A stretch of DNA of 64,000 nucleotides, from positions 15,300 through 79,299 of the forward strand of contig NZ_JAGGLN010000008.1 of NCBI RefSeq assembly GCF_017874455.1, written 5' to 3'. Position 1 is the first letter of the stretch. Every line of letters begins with the position of its first letter. Source of the DNA: Methanobacterium aggregans (GTDB taxonomy: Archaea; Methanobacteriota; Methanobacteria; Methanobacteriales; Methanobacteriaceae). The position numbers were made by a program, and so were the translations under genes. Below are positions 43,476-53,170 of the stretch, piece by piece. The notes beneath the pieces are model-generated. The model ran no database searches and was not told the DNA's origin. It saw nothing but the letters and a program-made list of their open reading frames with translations.

Positions 43476-44765
43476 TCATCTTTTGCTCGTCACATGATCC
43501 AAACGTTTTTTAAATGATTCTGCGTGTGCATAGAGGCCTTCGTACTCTGCAAGATCAACTATTACATCTTTAAGGCTTAAAACCCCTTTTTCGGATAGTC
43601 TCTGTACTGTTGGTTTCTTTATGAATGATTCTGCAGACAGTCCTGAGTACATCCTGGCACATCCAGATGTTGGGAGAACATGGTTGGTTCCAGAGCCGTA
43701 GTCTCCTGCTGCCACAGGTGTGAGTCTGCCTAAAAATATTGATCCTGCATTGTTTATGGAATTAAGTAGTTTTTCAGGATTTTCTGTTGTTATTATCAGG
43801 TGCTCTGGACCGTATTCATTTGAAAAATCAACTGCCTCTTCAATGGAGTTTGTTACAATGATCCTCCCATACCTCTCAAGGGATTCTGTTATGATTTCCC
43901 TGCGCTCCATGGATCCTATTTTCTCCTGAATTTCCGTGTTAACTGCCTCTGCAGTGTCCATTGAATCTGTAACAAGAACTGATGCTGCATTTGGATCGTG
44001 CTCTGCCTGTGCCATCATATCCAGTGCCACGTATTCGGGATCTGCTGTTTCATCTGCAATTATGAGAACTTCTGATGGGCCTGCAGGGAAATCTATGTCA
44101 ACTGCTCCGTAGACCATTTTCTTTGCTGCTGTGACAAATACGTTTCCAGGCCCAACTATTTTATCAACCTTTGGAATGGTTTCTGTTCCATAGGCCATTG
44201 CAGCCACTGCCTGGGCACCTCCAACCATGTATATCTCATCAATACCCGCTATGCTGGCTGCTGCAAGGATTATATCGCTGACAGTGCCATCTGGGCCAGG
44301 AGGGGTGCAGCAGACAACTCTTGGAACTCCCGCCATCTTTGCAGGTATGGCTGTCATTAATATGGTTGATGGATAAATTGCCCTGCCTCCTGGAATGTAA
44401 CATCCAACTGAGTCCAGGGGTCTGATTATCTGCCCGGCAGTTATGCCTTCATCAACCTCAATGAACCATTCTTCAGGTATCTGGGCCTTGTGAAATTTTT
44501 TTATATTATCTGAAGCTTTTTTAAGGGCATTTAAAACCTTTTCATCGATGCTGAAATTTTTTTTGTTTATTGATGCTTTTTTAACCCTTAAATCCTTGAG
44601 TTCAACTTTGTCGAACTTTTCTGTGTAATGTTTAAGTGCCACGTCACCCCTTGCTCTCACATCGTTGATTATCTCCCCAACTGTGCCTGTGACACGGGTA
44701 TCATCAAGTTCTGAACGTTTTAAAAGCTCATTCCTTTCTTTATCAGTTAATTTTATGATTTCCAT
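43476..44765 (-). CDS. hisD: Histidinol dehydrogenase
   Basis: About 429 residues; catalyses the last two oxidations of histidine biosynthesis. Family motifs in order: YIPGGRAIYPSTILMTAIPAKMAGV, GGAQAVAAMAYGTETIPKVD, GPGNVFVTAAKKMVYG, FPAGPSEVLIIAD, and AGSIFLGRLTPVAAGDYGSGTNHVLPT with the catalytic Glu/His region (EYGPEHLIITTE) before it. The ATG at 44765 is preceded by a weak site; a GTG three codons earlier is also open. Not clustered with other his genes. Confidence 0.95.
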   Translation of the reverse strand: MEIIKLTDKERNELLKRSELDDTRVTGTVGEIINDVRARGDVALKHYTEKFDKVELKDLRVKKASINKKNFSIDEKVLNALKKASDNIKKFHKAQIPEEWFIEVDEGITAGQIIRPLDSVGCYIPGGRAIYPSTILMTAIPAKMAGVPRVVCCTPPGPDGTVSDIILAAASIAGIDEIYMVGGAQAVAAMAYGTETIPKVDKIVGPGNVFVTAAKKMVYGAVDIDFPAGPSEVLIIADETADPEYVALDMMAQAEHDPNAASVLVTDSMDTAEAVNTEIQEKIGSMERREIITESLERYGRIIVTNSIEEAVDFSNEYGPEHLIITTENPEKLLNSINNAGSIFLGRLTPVAAGDYGSGTNHVLPTSGCARMYSGLSAESFIKKPTVQRLSEKGVLSLKDVIVDLAEYEGLYAHAESFKKRLDHVTSKR

Positions 44766-45417
44766 GGGTACCACAACTCGATTTCCTATTGATATAATAT
44801 TATTCTGTTTAATTTTAAAATAAAAATCTTAAATGAAGGTTAAGTTGAAATGTTAAATGAAGGTTACTTGAAATGAATTTTTTTTAAATGAATTTGCTAA
44901 TGTATTGATTGATATGTACCGATCTTATGTATTTTTAATTTTAATATCTAATTTTTAACAGTATTATCTTTTAACAGCATTGATTTAAATGAAAATCAAT
45001 ATCAATTTGATAATATAGTTTGAGGATGTACCTTCTGAGATGTACTTTCAAGATTACTTTGATGTTGATTCTTAATTATAATTTGTTGTATTGTACTGTT
45101 GATGTACTTACTACTAAAATTTATACCCCCTTCATTCAGGGTTATAGAAATTCTTGCTTCACAGAATATAATTATTAATTTTGGTTCAATTGTTATTTAG
45201 GTTTCATTGATTCTCTTTAATAGACAAGGACTTAAATTGTTACCTACAAAAACTTTATCTGTAATAGATGCTAAAGATCGTATTGGCATGAAAATACTTG
45301 TTAATAGTAGACAACTAGTCTTTATTGCTTCTTTTATGAGATGTGCTGTACCAATAGTATATATAACATGCCTATATTAATCTTAATAATAAATCAAGGG
45401 GAAGGTGTCTGGTAAAT
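44766..45417. other. 650-nt AT-rich divergent intergenic region
   Basis: Lies between hisD (minus) and the UPF0058 gene (plus). AATAATATTATATC on the minus strand near 44790-44805 may be the hisD TATA box; AGTATATATAACATG near 45356 is a good TATA element for UPF0058. The middle (44870-45300) holds no convincing coding region; a small structured RNA cannot be excluded. Confidence 0.4.
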
Positions 45418-45747
45418 ATGTACAAGGATGAGCTCATACAACTGCATCAGTTTCTGGTATACGTTTTAAAATATCTTGATGATGAATATGAAGTGAAAGA
45501 CGAGTGCAAAGAGTACCTGTGTCTTCATATAAGCCCCCATCACATTCACAGAACTAAAGCCGAACATAAACACGCTATTTTTGTATTATCCAATGCAATT
45601 TCTGAAATAATTGCAAACAACAACGGCGGAAGCTCTTCGAACATTTCGAATGGTCTTGCAGAACTTGTGAAACGATCAAAAAAAGAATTGATCAAATTCC
45701 AGGATGAAAACTCTCTAAAATACCAGAAACAGAAAATAAAACTGTAG
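45418..45747 (+). CDS. UPF0058 family protein
   Basis: 109 residues of the UPF0058 family, restricted to archaea. The start MYKDELIQLHQFLVYVLKYLD is the family signature; LCLHISPHHIHRTKAEHKHAIFVLSNAI carries several histidines able to bind metal. The C-terminal third (after GGSSSN) is charged and helical. Function unknown. AGGTG is rather far from the ATG, but the family N-terminus fixes the start. Confidence 0.8.
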   Translation: MYKDELIQLHQFLVYVLKYLDDEYEVKDECKEYLCLHISPHHIHRTKAEHKHAIFVLSNAISEIIANNNGGSSSNISNGLAELVKRSKKELIKFQDENSLKYQKQKIKL

Positions 45748-45765
45748 ATAATTTGCTTAAAAAAG

Positions 45766-45795
45766 TAGAAACATCTAAAATAGAAACATCTAAAA
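45766..45795. repeat. 15-bp perfect tandem repeat
   Basis: TAGAAACATCTAAAA occurs twice without a spacer just after the UPF0058 stop codon. Probably slippage; no known function. Confidence 0.85.
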
Positions 45796-45999
45796 AATTC
45801 AGGCAACTGTAAAATCGTCACGTCAGATCATTGTAATACTTTTAAAATCTGTATTAAGATGTTAATTATGAAAAAAAATGATGAATAACGTGATGATTTG
45901 AATCTCCTGATTTAATAATTAAATACTCAATTTTAGAACAGAATAATCAATCAGAAAGTTCTTAAACTTCCATCAAACTTCTGATTTACAATTAAAAAA

Positions 46000-46041
46000 A
46001 AGCTATGGTTTACAAATTCAAAGCTATGGTTTATTAATTCA
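46000..46041. repeat. 21-bp imperfect tandem repeat
   Basis: AAGCTATGGTTTACAAATTC at 46000 and AAGCTATGGTTTATTAATTC at 46021, followed by a weaker third unit ending in ATAAATTCA. It could be a protein-binding array or simple slippage. Confidence 0.7.
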
Positions 46042-46281
46042 GGGTTTTATAAATTCAGATGATTTATAAACAAATCCTGACTACTTCATTGCACCTGTTT
46101 AGTTCTTACATTTATTATACTGATTTTTTTTATAACTGAAATTCCTGTGGATTAACACAGAATAAATCCTTTAAATACATCCATTAATATAGTATTTATT
46201 AAAATATTTATTAAAAAATACACTGTTTTATCAAAAACCAATTCATTGATTAGTTGTCAAAAAAAATTTGGATGTACTACC

Positions 46282-47664
46282 ATGAAAGCTATAAGAAATA
46301 TGGTATGCCTGGTTGACGGAGAGCACTACCTTCCCGTCACAAAATCTGCACTGGACACCCTGGACAGCCTTGAACACAACGAAGTTGTTGCAGTTGTTTT
46401 TATAGGAGGTACAGAGAAGTTAAGGGAAGACTCTGAGGAGGGTGTTGTTGAAAAACTTGGAAGACCTGTTCACTTCGGTGATGACCCTCATAAAATACCC
46501 TACAACACAATAGTTGATGTTGTAAGGGACTACGATGCTGATGTGGTCATGGATCTGAGTGATGAACCCATAGTGGATTACTCAAAAAGGTTCAAAATTG
46601 CGTCGCTTGTTCTTGATATAGGTGTCCCATATGAAGGCCCTGATTTCAAGTTCTACCCCATTTCCGAGCATGATGTGCTGAAAAAACCATCCCTCAAGAT
46701 CCTTGGAACTGGTAAGCGAATTGGTAAAACTGCAGTATCTGCATATGCAGCCAGACTCATACACAAAGAGAAGTACAACCCATGTGTGGTTGCAATGGGA
46801 CGTGGAGGGCCTGAAGAACCTGAAATAGTTCATGGAGATAAGATCAAAATAACACCAGAGTACCTCATGGAACAGTCAGATAAGGGAGTTCACGCAGCAT
46901 CAGATCACTGGGAAGATGCATTGATGAGCCGTATCTTAACCATAGGCTGTAGAAGATGTGGTGGTGGAATGGTTGGAGATGTTTTTATAACCAACATGAA
47001 GAAGGGAGCTCAGCTTGCAAATGAGGTGGATGCTGACTTCGTTATAATGGAGGGAAGTGGTGCAGCCATACCTCCAATAAAAACTGACAAACACATCGTC
47101 CTTGTGGGTGCTAACCAGCCCATCATAAACATTGAACTATTCTTCGGACCCTACAGAATTAAAAAGGCTGATCTCGCAGTTATAACCATGTGTGAAGAGC
47201 CAATGGCAAGTCCGGAGAAAGTTAAACGCATCGAAGAGTACATTAAGGATATAAATCCTAATGCAACTGTTATATCCACTGTTTTCAGGCCGAAACCCCT
47301 TGAAGATATAAGTGGAAAGAATGTTTTGTTTGCAACAACTGCACCTGATTCAATAAAAGATGTTCTTATCAAACACCTTGAAGATAAGTACAGCTGCAGA
47401 GTGGTCGGAACAACACCACACCTTTCAAACAGACCTCTGTTGCAGAAGGATATTGAAAGATATATTGATGAAGCTGATGTGATGCTCACAGAACTTAAAG
47501 CAGCTGCAGTTGATGTTGCAACAAAGGATGCGCTGAAAGCAGGTCTTGAAGTTGTTTACTGCGACAACATACCCCAGGTGATTGATGGAGAAGGTGAAAA
47601 CCTTTCAGATGCTATTATAAATGTTGTTGACAGTGCAATTGAACATTTCAATGAAAAAGAGTAG
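46282..47664 (+). CDS. Cyclic 2,3-diphosphoglycerate synthetase
   Basis: About 460 residues; makes cyclic 2,3-diphosphoglycerate from 2,3-DPG with ATP, a compatible solute and phosphate store typical of Methanobacteriales. A P-loop GTGKRIGKTAVSAYAAR near residue 150 binds ATP, followed by VVAMGRGGPEEPEI and the glycine-rich IGCRRCGGGMVGDVF. NPNATVISTVFRPKP and HLSNRPLLQKD complete the family pattern. The ATG at 46282 (MKAIRNMVCLVDGEHY) matches the family N-terminus; a longer frame upstream has no site. The presence of this enzyme is a main reason for the order assignment. Confidence 0.88.
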   Translation: MKAIRNMVCLVDGEHYLPVTKSALDTLDSLEHNEVVAVVFIGGTEKLREDSEEGVVEKLGRPVHFGDDPHKIPYNTIVDVVRDYDADVVMDLSDEPIVDYSKRFKIASLVLDIGVPYEGPDFKFYPISEHDVLKKPSLKILGTGKRIGKTAVSAYAARLIHKEKYNPCVVAMGRGGPEEPEIVHGDKIKITPEYLMEQSDKGVHAASDHWEDALMSRILTIGCRRCGGGMVGDVFITNMKKGAQLANEVDADFVIMEGSGAAIPPIKTDKHIVLVGANQPIINIELFFGPYRIKKADLAVITMCEEPMASPEKVKRIEEYIKDINPNATVISTVFRPKPLEDISGKNVLFATTAPDSIKDVLIKHLEDKYSCRVVGTTPHLSNRPLLQKDIERYIDEADVMLTELKAAAVDVATKDALKAGLEVVYCDNIPQVIDGEGENLSDAIINVVDSAIEHFNEKE

Positions 47665-47938
47665 GAAATTGGATTTAATGGAACTTCCATTTTCCTTTTT
47701 ATTTAAGAAGATTTATTTTTAAGAAAATTTTAAAGAACTTATCCTTTTAGTGGTTTAAAAAAGTTTAGGGGCCATCACGATATTATTTAGGTACTCTTTT
47801 TACCTAATTATTTTCTTTTAGGTTCACCTTAATTTAAGTCCCTCCCTTTAAAAGTGGCTCTTCAAAACCAGATAATCACAAACTATTTATAGAACCTCTA
47901 ACCCATCGATAGATTACAAGAGACTAGGAGATGATAAT

Positions 47939-49579
47939 GTGGCACAATTAGGCGGACAAGGCCAACAAGTTATAATACTACCAGAAGACACTTCAAGGCT
48001 TCTGGGACGAGATGCTCAGAGAATGAACATAATGGCAGGTAAATTACTTGCAGAAACTGTCAGAACAACATTAGGTCCTAAAGGAATGGACAAAATGCTT
48101 GTGGACGGACTCGGAGACATTGTTGTGACAAACGACGGTGTAACCATCCTTAAAGAAATGGACATCCAGCACCCTGCAGCAAAAATGCTCGTTGAAGTTG
48201 CAAAAACCCAGGAAGATGAAGTGGGCGACGGAACAACAACAGCAGTTATAATAGCAGGAGAACTCCTCAAAAAAGCAGAAGGACTCCTTGAACAGGACAT
48301 ACACCCAACAGTTATTGTAATGGGTTACAGGAATGCAGCAGCAAAAGCTCAGGAAATCCTCGAAGACATTGCATTTAATGCAGACGACAGGGAAACCCTT
48401 AAACAGGTTGCAATGACTGCAATGACAGGAAAAGGAACAGAAACCGCAAGGGAACCATTAGCAGAACTCATAGTGGCTGCTGTTAAACAGGTTGAAGAAG
48501 ACGGTGAAATAAACAGGGACAGCATACACATACAGAGGATCCAGGGAGCTACAGTAGCTGAATCCGAAATAGTAAACGGTGTTGTTCTTGACAAAGGTAG
48601 GTTAGACCCATCCATGCCAAAAGATTTGCAGGATGCAAAAATTGCACTCTTAAAATATCCAGTTGAAGTGAAAGACCTTGAAACTGATGCTAAAATCAAA
48701 TTAACTGACCCAGCACAGATGCAGGCATTCATAGAACAGGAAGAACAGATGATCCGTGACATGGTTGACAAGATCATAGCAAGTGGAGCAAACGTACTCT
48801 TCTGTCAGAAAGGAATTGACGACCTTGCACAGCACTACCTTGCAAAAGCAGGAATACTTGCAGCTAAAAGGGTTAGAAAATCTGACATAGAAAGGCTGGA
48901 AAAAGCAACGGGTGCAAAGGTTGTAACCAACATCGACGACCTCACCCCTGAAGATCTTGGTAACGCAGGCCGTGTCTACGAGAAAAAGATATTCGACGAA
49001 CTCATGATCTTCATAGAAAACTGCAAAGATCCAAAGGCTGTTTCCCTCATACTCAGGGGCAGCACCAAACACGTTGCAGAAGAAGTTGAAAGAGCAGTTG
49101 AAGATGCACTCGGCGTTGTTTCAGCAACAGTTGAAGATGGAAAAGTCGTTGCAGGTGGAGGAGCACCAGAAATAGCAATAGCCAAAGCCTTAAAAGACTA
49201 CGCTGACACCATAAGTGGCAGAGAACAGTTAGCAATAGCTGCATTTGCAGAAGCACTGGAAGTTGTACCAAAAACCCTGGCTGAAAACGCAGGACTCGAC
49301 AGCATTGACGCACTTGTGGACCTCAGGGCTGCACACGAAAAATCCTCATACATGGGACTGAACGTGTTCAAAGGCGGTGTAACTGACATGAAAGCTGCAA
49401 ACGTCATTGAACCTAAACGTGTTAAAAAACAGGCAATACAGTCCGCTGCTGAAGCAGCAGAGATGATCCTGAGGATCGATGATATGATAGCATCCTCCAA
49501 ATCTGGACAGCCAAGCCCAGAAGAGATGGCAGCTGCTGGAATGGGCGGAATGCCTGGTGGAATGCCACCAATGATGTAA
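47939..49579 (+). CDS. thsA: Thermosome subunit (group II chaperonin)
   Basis: 546 residues; subunit of the ATP-driven archaeal chaperonin that folds proteins in the cytoplasm. TVRTTLGPKGMDKMLVD, GDIVVTNDGVTILKEM and GDGTTTAVIIAGELL form the nucleotide site, and VVAGGGAPEIAIAKAL is typical of the group. The tail GMGGMPGGMPPMM is the usual Gly-Met-rich C-terminus. The start is a GTG with GGAGATGAT upstream. CTATTTATAG near 47881-47890 is the likely TATA box. A hairpin plus T-run follows the gene. Confidence 0.96.
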   Translation: MAQLGGQGQQVIILPEDTSRLLGRDAQRMNIMAGKLLAETVRTTLGPKGMDKMLVDGLGDIVVTNDGVTILKEMDIQHPAAKMLVEVAKTQEDEVGDGTTTAVIIAGELLKKAEGLLEQDIHPTVIVMGYRNAAAKAQEILEDIAFNADDRETLKQVAMTAMTGKGTETAREPLAELIVAAVKQVEEDGEINRDSIHIQRIQGATVAESEIVNGVVLDKGRLDPSMPKDLQDAKIALLKYPVEVKDLETDAKIKLTDPAQMQAFIEQEEQMIRDMVDKIIASGANVLFCQKGIDDLAQHYLAKAGILAAKRVRKSDIERLEKATGAKVVTNIDDLTPEDLGNAGRVYEKKIFDELMIFIENCKDPKAVSLILRGSTKHVAEEVERAVEDALGVVSATVEDGKVVAGGGAPEIAIAKALKDYADTISGREQLAIAAFAEALEVVPKTLAENAGLDSIDALVDLRAAHEKSSYMGLNVFKGGVTDMKAANVIEPKRVKKQAIQSAAEAAEMILRIDDMIASSKSGQPSPEEMAAAGMGGMPGGMPPMM

Positions 49580-49590
49580 TATCAGCATTA

Positions 49591-49632
49591 GTGGGATGTT
49601 TTAAAACTTCCCCACCATTTTTACTTTTTTTT
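49591..49632 (+). terminator. Hairpin and T-run after thermosome gene
   Basis: GTGGG (49591) and CCCAC (49611) can pair, followed by TTTTTAC and a run of T to 49632, 12 nt after the stop codon. Fits a terminator of a highly expressed gene. Confidence 0.55.
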
Positions 49633-49893
49633 ATGAAACATTAGCTTCATTTTATTTTTCTAAGTCCCTTTTGATCTATAAAAAAAAAATCCCTATTTTT
49701 TAATCTATCAAATTTTGAAGAGTTTTTATTTTCATTCAAATTTTTACTCTAAAAAAAATGTTTAATGATAGGGTTAACATAAATAATGGTGTATACAGTT
49801 TAAATTTTTTTAAAGCCGTGCTTATAATAACGTGCTTATAACAAACTTTACAAAAATTTTTTTAATTGCTGACCACGGGGTTGGTGTATTCAA
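49633..49893. promoter_or_regulatory. Upstream region of flippase with tandem 14-mer
   Basis: AT-rich. CGTGCTTATAATAA (49817-49830) is repeated directly as CGTGCTTATAACAA (49831-49844); each holds a TTATAA TATA-like core, so this is probably a duplicated promoter element of the flippase gene. Confidence 0.45.
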
Positions 49894-51378
49894 TTGCAGG
49901 AATACAAGATATTCGTTAAAAAAATTGGATTGGTCGGGATAAGCAGTATACTGGCAAGTTTAAGCCCCCTATTTTTACTTCCAATTTTAACTCAAACACT
50001 TACAGCATCTGAATATGGTGCATGGAACCAGTTCACAGTGACCATGACCATAATCCCTGCTGTAGCATCTCTGGGCCTGCCTTACACCATGGTACGATAC
50101 CTTGCAGCCGCAGAGGATATGGATGAGATAAAGGAAGTGTTTTACTCCCTTGGATTTGCAACATTATTTGGAAGTTTGGTTGTGTCCATACTCATACTGC
50201 TCCTTGCAAAACCCGTTGCAAACCTTCTCTTTGAGGGTAATATTATTATCAGCCTAATTTTATCCGCCGTGATATTTTTAAACGGTTTAATACTGCTTTT
50301 TTTTGATTATTTCCGTACTTTTCAGGAGATGAAAACCTACTCCATTTTCACATTTGCGCAGGCCTACCTAACAGTGATCATCATTGCCATCCTCATTTCA
50401 ATGCATTACAGTATAACTGGAGCTGTAGTTGGAGTGCTAATAACACAGTTAATTACCTTCATTGTAATGTACCTGCCAATACTATCTAAAATTGGGTTTA
50501 AAATCCCTGAATTTCATAATTTAAGGGAATACCTTAATTTTGGTTTGCCAACAATTCCCAGCAATATTTCATTCTGGATTCTGGATATAGCAGACCGTTA
50601 CGTCATAGGATTACTCCTTGGACTTTCATTCGTTGGTTACTACTCTGCAGGCTACCTCCTTGGAAACATCATATCCCTGATACTGTCTCCATTTTACACA
50701 GTTCTGCTTCCAATACTATCCAAATACTATGCCCAGAACCGTGTGCACGATGTGAAACGTCTCTTGAATCATTCAATAAAATTCTTCCTCATGGTTTCAA
50801 TACCAACCTTCGTTGGTCTGTCAGTTCTGGCAAAACCCATACTCAACCTGCTTTCAACACCGGAGATAGCCTCAAATGGATATATTGTAGTGCCCATAAT
50901 TGCCCTTGGAGGTATCTTCTTTGGAGTTTATGGTATAATTTCCCAGATCGTTGTTCTTGAACATAAAACCAGGATAACTGGAAATATATGGATAATATCT
51001 GCAATTTTAAACGTTGTATTGGATGTCACCCTTGGATTCAAATTTGGGATCATTGGAGTGGCATTTACAACACTTCTGGTCTACATATTTTCCTTCCTTC
51101 TAACAGTGTTCTACTCATTCAAGTACATCAGATGTACATTTTACTTCGGCTTTCTTACAAAGAGCATAGGGGCATCAATTTTAATGGCATTTGTCTTACT
51201 ATTCATCAATCCCCAGAAACCCTTAAGCATTCTTTTGGCATCAACTGCAGCCTTCATATTTTACATCGTTGTTCTCAGGTTGGTAGGGGGCATAAGAGAT
51301 CATGAACTGATATTTTTCAAAAGCGTGGCCCTGGACGTTTTTAGAAGTATGATAAAACCCTTTAAAAAATTACAATAA
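49894..51378 (+). CDS. Polysaccharide/lipid flippase, MATE-like (RfbX family)
   Basis: 494 residues with about 14 predicted membrane helices, matching oligosaccharide flippases that move lipid-linked glycans across the membrane. N-terminal ISSILASLSPLFLLPILTQTLTASEYGAWNQ and the later FGLPTIPSNISFWILDIADRYVIG are characteristic. The start is a TTG with GGTG upstream. No glycosyltransferase neighbours; it stands alone and may serve S-layer or glycoprotein glycosylation (inference). Confidence 0.85.
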   Translation: MQEYKIFVKKIGLVGISSILASLSPLFLLPILTQTLTASEYGAWNQFTVTMTIIPAVASLGLPYTMVRYLAAAEDMDEIKEVFYSLGFATLFGSLVVSILILLLAKPVANLLFEGNIIISLILSAVIFLNGLILLFFDYFRTFQEMKTYSIFTFAQAYLTVIIIAILISMHYSITGAVVGVLITQLITFIVMYLPILSKIGFKIPEFHNLREYLNFGLPTIPSNISFWILDIADRYVIGLLLGLSFVGYYSAGYLLGNIISLILSPFYTVLLPILSKYYAQNRVHDVKRLLNHSIKFFLMVSIPTFVGLSVLAKPILNLLSTPEIASNGYIVVPIIALGGIFFGVYGIISQIVVLEHKTRITGNIWIISAILNVVLDVTLGFKFGIIGVAFTTLLVYIFSFLLTVFYSFKYIRCTFYFGFLTKSIGASILMAFVLLFINPQKPLSILLASTAAFIFYIVVLRLVGGIRDHELIFFKSVALDVFRSMIKPFKKLQ

Positions 51379-51462
51379 TTAATGAAATTAGGGCATATTA
51401 TTAGATAAATTAAAAGACAAATATTGATTCAAATAATTATCATAATTAGAGAGGTGTATTTT

Positions 51463-51822
51463 ATGTTGGGAAGAAATCAGGAAAAAAATTCAAATACTGA
51501 GGATGTAACCTGTGAAGAAGCCTTAAAAATGATAAAAGAGAATGAAAATAATCCTAATTTTGTTATTTTAGATGTTAGAACACCCGAAGAGTACGCTGAA
51601 GATCATTTTGAGGGTTCCAAAAACGTTGACTACAACTCCCCAGATTTCATAAATAAGCTTGAAGGGATGGATAAAAACAGCACATACATAGTTTACTGCA
51701 GATCCGGTGTGAGAAGCCGTAATGCAGCTAATAGCATGAGTAAAGTTGGATACAGTAAGATTTACAATGTTCTTGGAGGAATAATGGATTGTAAAGCTAA
51801 AGGGGTGAAGGTTGTAAGATGA
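51463..51822 (+). CDS. Rhodanese-domain protein
   Basis: About 119 residues, a single rhodanese domain. VILDVRTPEEYAEDHFEGSKNVDY is the CH2-like N-terminal motif and YIVYCRSGVRSRNAANSM holds the catalytic cysteine in a CRSGVR loop. Carries sulfane sulfur. The ATG at 51463 has AGAGGTG upstream; earlier in-frame starts lack a site. Convergent with thiolase. No signal peptide. Confidence 0.88.
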   Translation: MLGRNQEKNSNTEDVTCEEALKMIKENENNPNFVILDVRTPEEYAEDHFEGSKNVDYNSPDFINKLEGMDKNSTYIVYCRSGVRSRNAANSMSKVGYSKIYNVLGGIMDCKAKGVKVVR

Positions 51823-51930
51823 TCCATTAATCTATCTTTAATCATTGATTCAAGTTTTAATTATTTTTATTTAAGCCTGAGAATAATCAAATTCAATAAA
51901 ATTAGTATGAAATAAATAAAAAAAGGGTTG

Positions 51931-51953
51931 ACGCTGATTTTAAAAATCAGCGT
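51931..51953 (-). terminator. Palindromic terminator of thiolase gene
   Basis: ACGCTGATTTT, one base, AAAATCAGCGT: perfect 11-base arms overlapping the last codon and stop of the minus-strand thiolase gene and followed on that strand by a T-rich run. A strong hairpin-T-run terminator. Confidence 0.7.
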
Positions 51954-53098
51954 GACATTATGTGTACAGCTGCGGTTCCACCGGTTCCACCAATGTTGTG
52001 GGTCATACCGATTTCAACATCATCGATCTGTCTTTTACCTGCTTCTCCACGAAGTTGCCATACGATTTCAGCTGCCTGAGCAATTCCAGTTGCACCTAAT
52101 GGGTGTCCTCTGGCTTTAAGACCTCCAGATGGATTTACTGGTATTTCACCATCGGGCTGGGTCATTCCATCCTCAATTGCAGGTCCGCCCTGTCCTTTTT
52201 CAACAAATCCAAGGTCTTCTATTGCAAGGAGTCCGTTTATACTGAAGCAGTCATGAACCTCAACAACATCTATGTCCTTTGGTGTTACACCAGCCATTTC
52301 ATAGGCTTTCCTGGATGCATGGATGGTTGAATCTATGGTTGTTAGGTCCCTCCTGTCGTGGAGTGCTATTGTTCCTGAAGCCTGTGCAGATGCTTTTATG
52401 TAAATTGGTGTATCTGTGTATTTCTTTGCATCTTCTGCTGGGCAGAGTATAACACCTGCAGCTCCGTCTGAAACTGGTGAGCAGTCCAGGAGTGTTAATG
52501 GATCTGCCACCATACTGGCGTTTAGGACTTTGTCCACTGTTATCTCCATTGGGAACTGTGCAAGTGGGTTTTTTGCAGCGTTTTTGTGGTTTATCACTGA
52601 GACCATTGCCAGTTGTTCTCTGGTTGTTCCGTATTCATGCATGTGACGCCTTGCCATCATTGCGTAGAGTGATGGGAATGTTACTCCCTGCTGTGCTTCC
52701 CATTCCTGGTCAGATGCAGTTGCAATTGCTGGAGTTGGATCAACAACATCTGTCATCTTCTCAACACCTGCTGAAATCACAATGTCGTGGAAGCCTGATG
52801 CAACAGCCATTATACCGTTACGTAGTGCTAAGCCCCCTGATGCACATGCTGCTTCCACACGTGCACATGGTATTGGTGTGAGTCCAGAGTGGTCTGCTAT
52901 CAGTGAAGCTATGTGTTCCTGACCAACAAAAAGACCTGCAGACATGTTACCAACGTACATTGCATCCAGATCGTCTCCTTCAATATTTGCATCTTCAATA
53001 GCTTTCATCCCTGCTTCAGCTATTAGATCCCTGAATGATTTGTCCCATAGTTCTCCGAATTTGGTCTGTGAGACCCCTATAATTGCGACATCTCTCAA
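51947..53098 (-). CDS. Acetyl-CoA acetyltransferase (archaeal thiolase)
   Basis: 383 residues; condenses two acetyl-CoA to acetoacetyl-CoA, first step of the mevalonate route to archaeal isoprenoid lipids. The catalytic cysteine lies in RVEAACASGGLALRNG near residue 85, and the C-terminal NPSGGLKARGHPLGATG and NIGGTGGTAAVHIM complete the active site. Start is TTG with GGAGG seven bases upstream. It follows HMG-CoA synthase by 72 nt. In most archaea a DUF35 protein bridges these two enzymes; no DUF35 gene is adjacent here. Confidence 0.93.
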   Translation of the reverse strand: MRDVAIIGVSQTKFGELWDKSFRDLIAEAGMKAIEDANIEGDDLDAMYVGNMSAGLFVGQEHIASLIADHSGLTPIPCARVEAACASGGLALRNGIMAVASGFHDIVISAGVEKMTDVVDPTPAIATASDQEWEAQQGVTFPSLYAMMARRHMHEYGTTREQLAMVSVINHKNAAKNPLAQFPMEITVDKVLNASMVADPLTLLDCSPVSDGAAGVILCPAEDAKKYTDTPIYIKASAQASGTIALHDRRDLTTIDSTIHASRKAYEMAGVTPKDIDVVEVHDCFSINGLLAIEDLGFVEKGQGGPAIEDGMTQPDGEIPVNPSGGLKARGHPLGATGIAQAAEIVWQLRGEAGKRQIDDVEIGMTHNIGGTGGTAAVHIMSR

Positions 53099-53170
53099 AT
53101 GAATTCCTCCATTTAATTTAAACTAATTTAAATTAATTTTTTTAAACTTCAAAAATATCAGATGGTCCCA

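Larger units (their letters stand above)
45748..46281. other. Repeat-bearing intergenic region before cDPG synthetase
   Basis: About 530 nt. It includes a 15-bp tandem repeat (45766-45795) and a 21-bp near-repeat (46000-46041). Close to the downstream gene are AT-rich repeats (TATTTATTAAAA twice, about 46191-46215) suitable as a promoter. No coding region seen. Confidence 0.4.

Noticed and set aside
48016..49588. Several long frames antisense to the thermosome
   Set aside because: High codon bias in the real gene creates open antisense frames; products are low-complexity and lack starts with a site.
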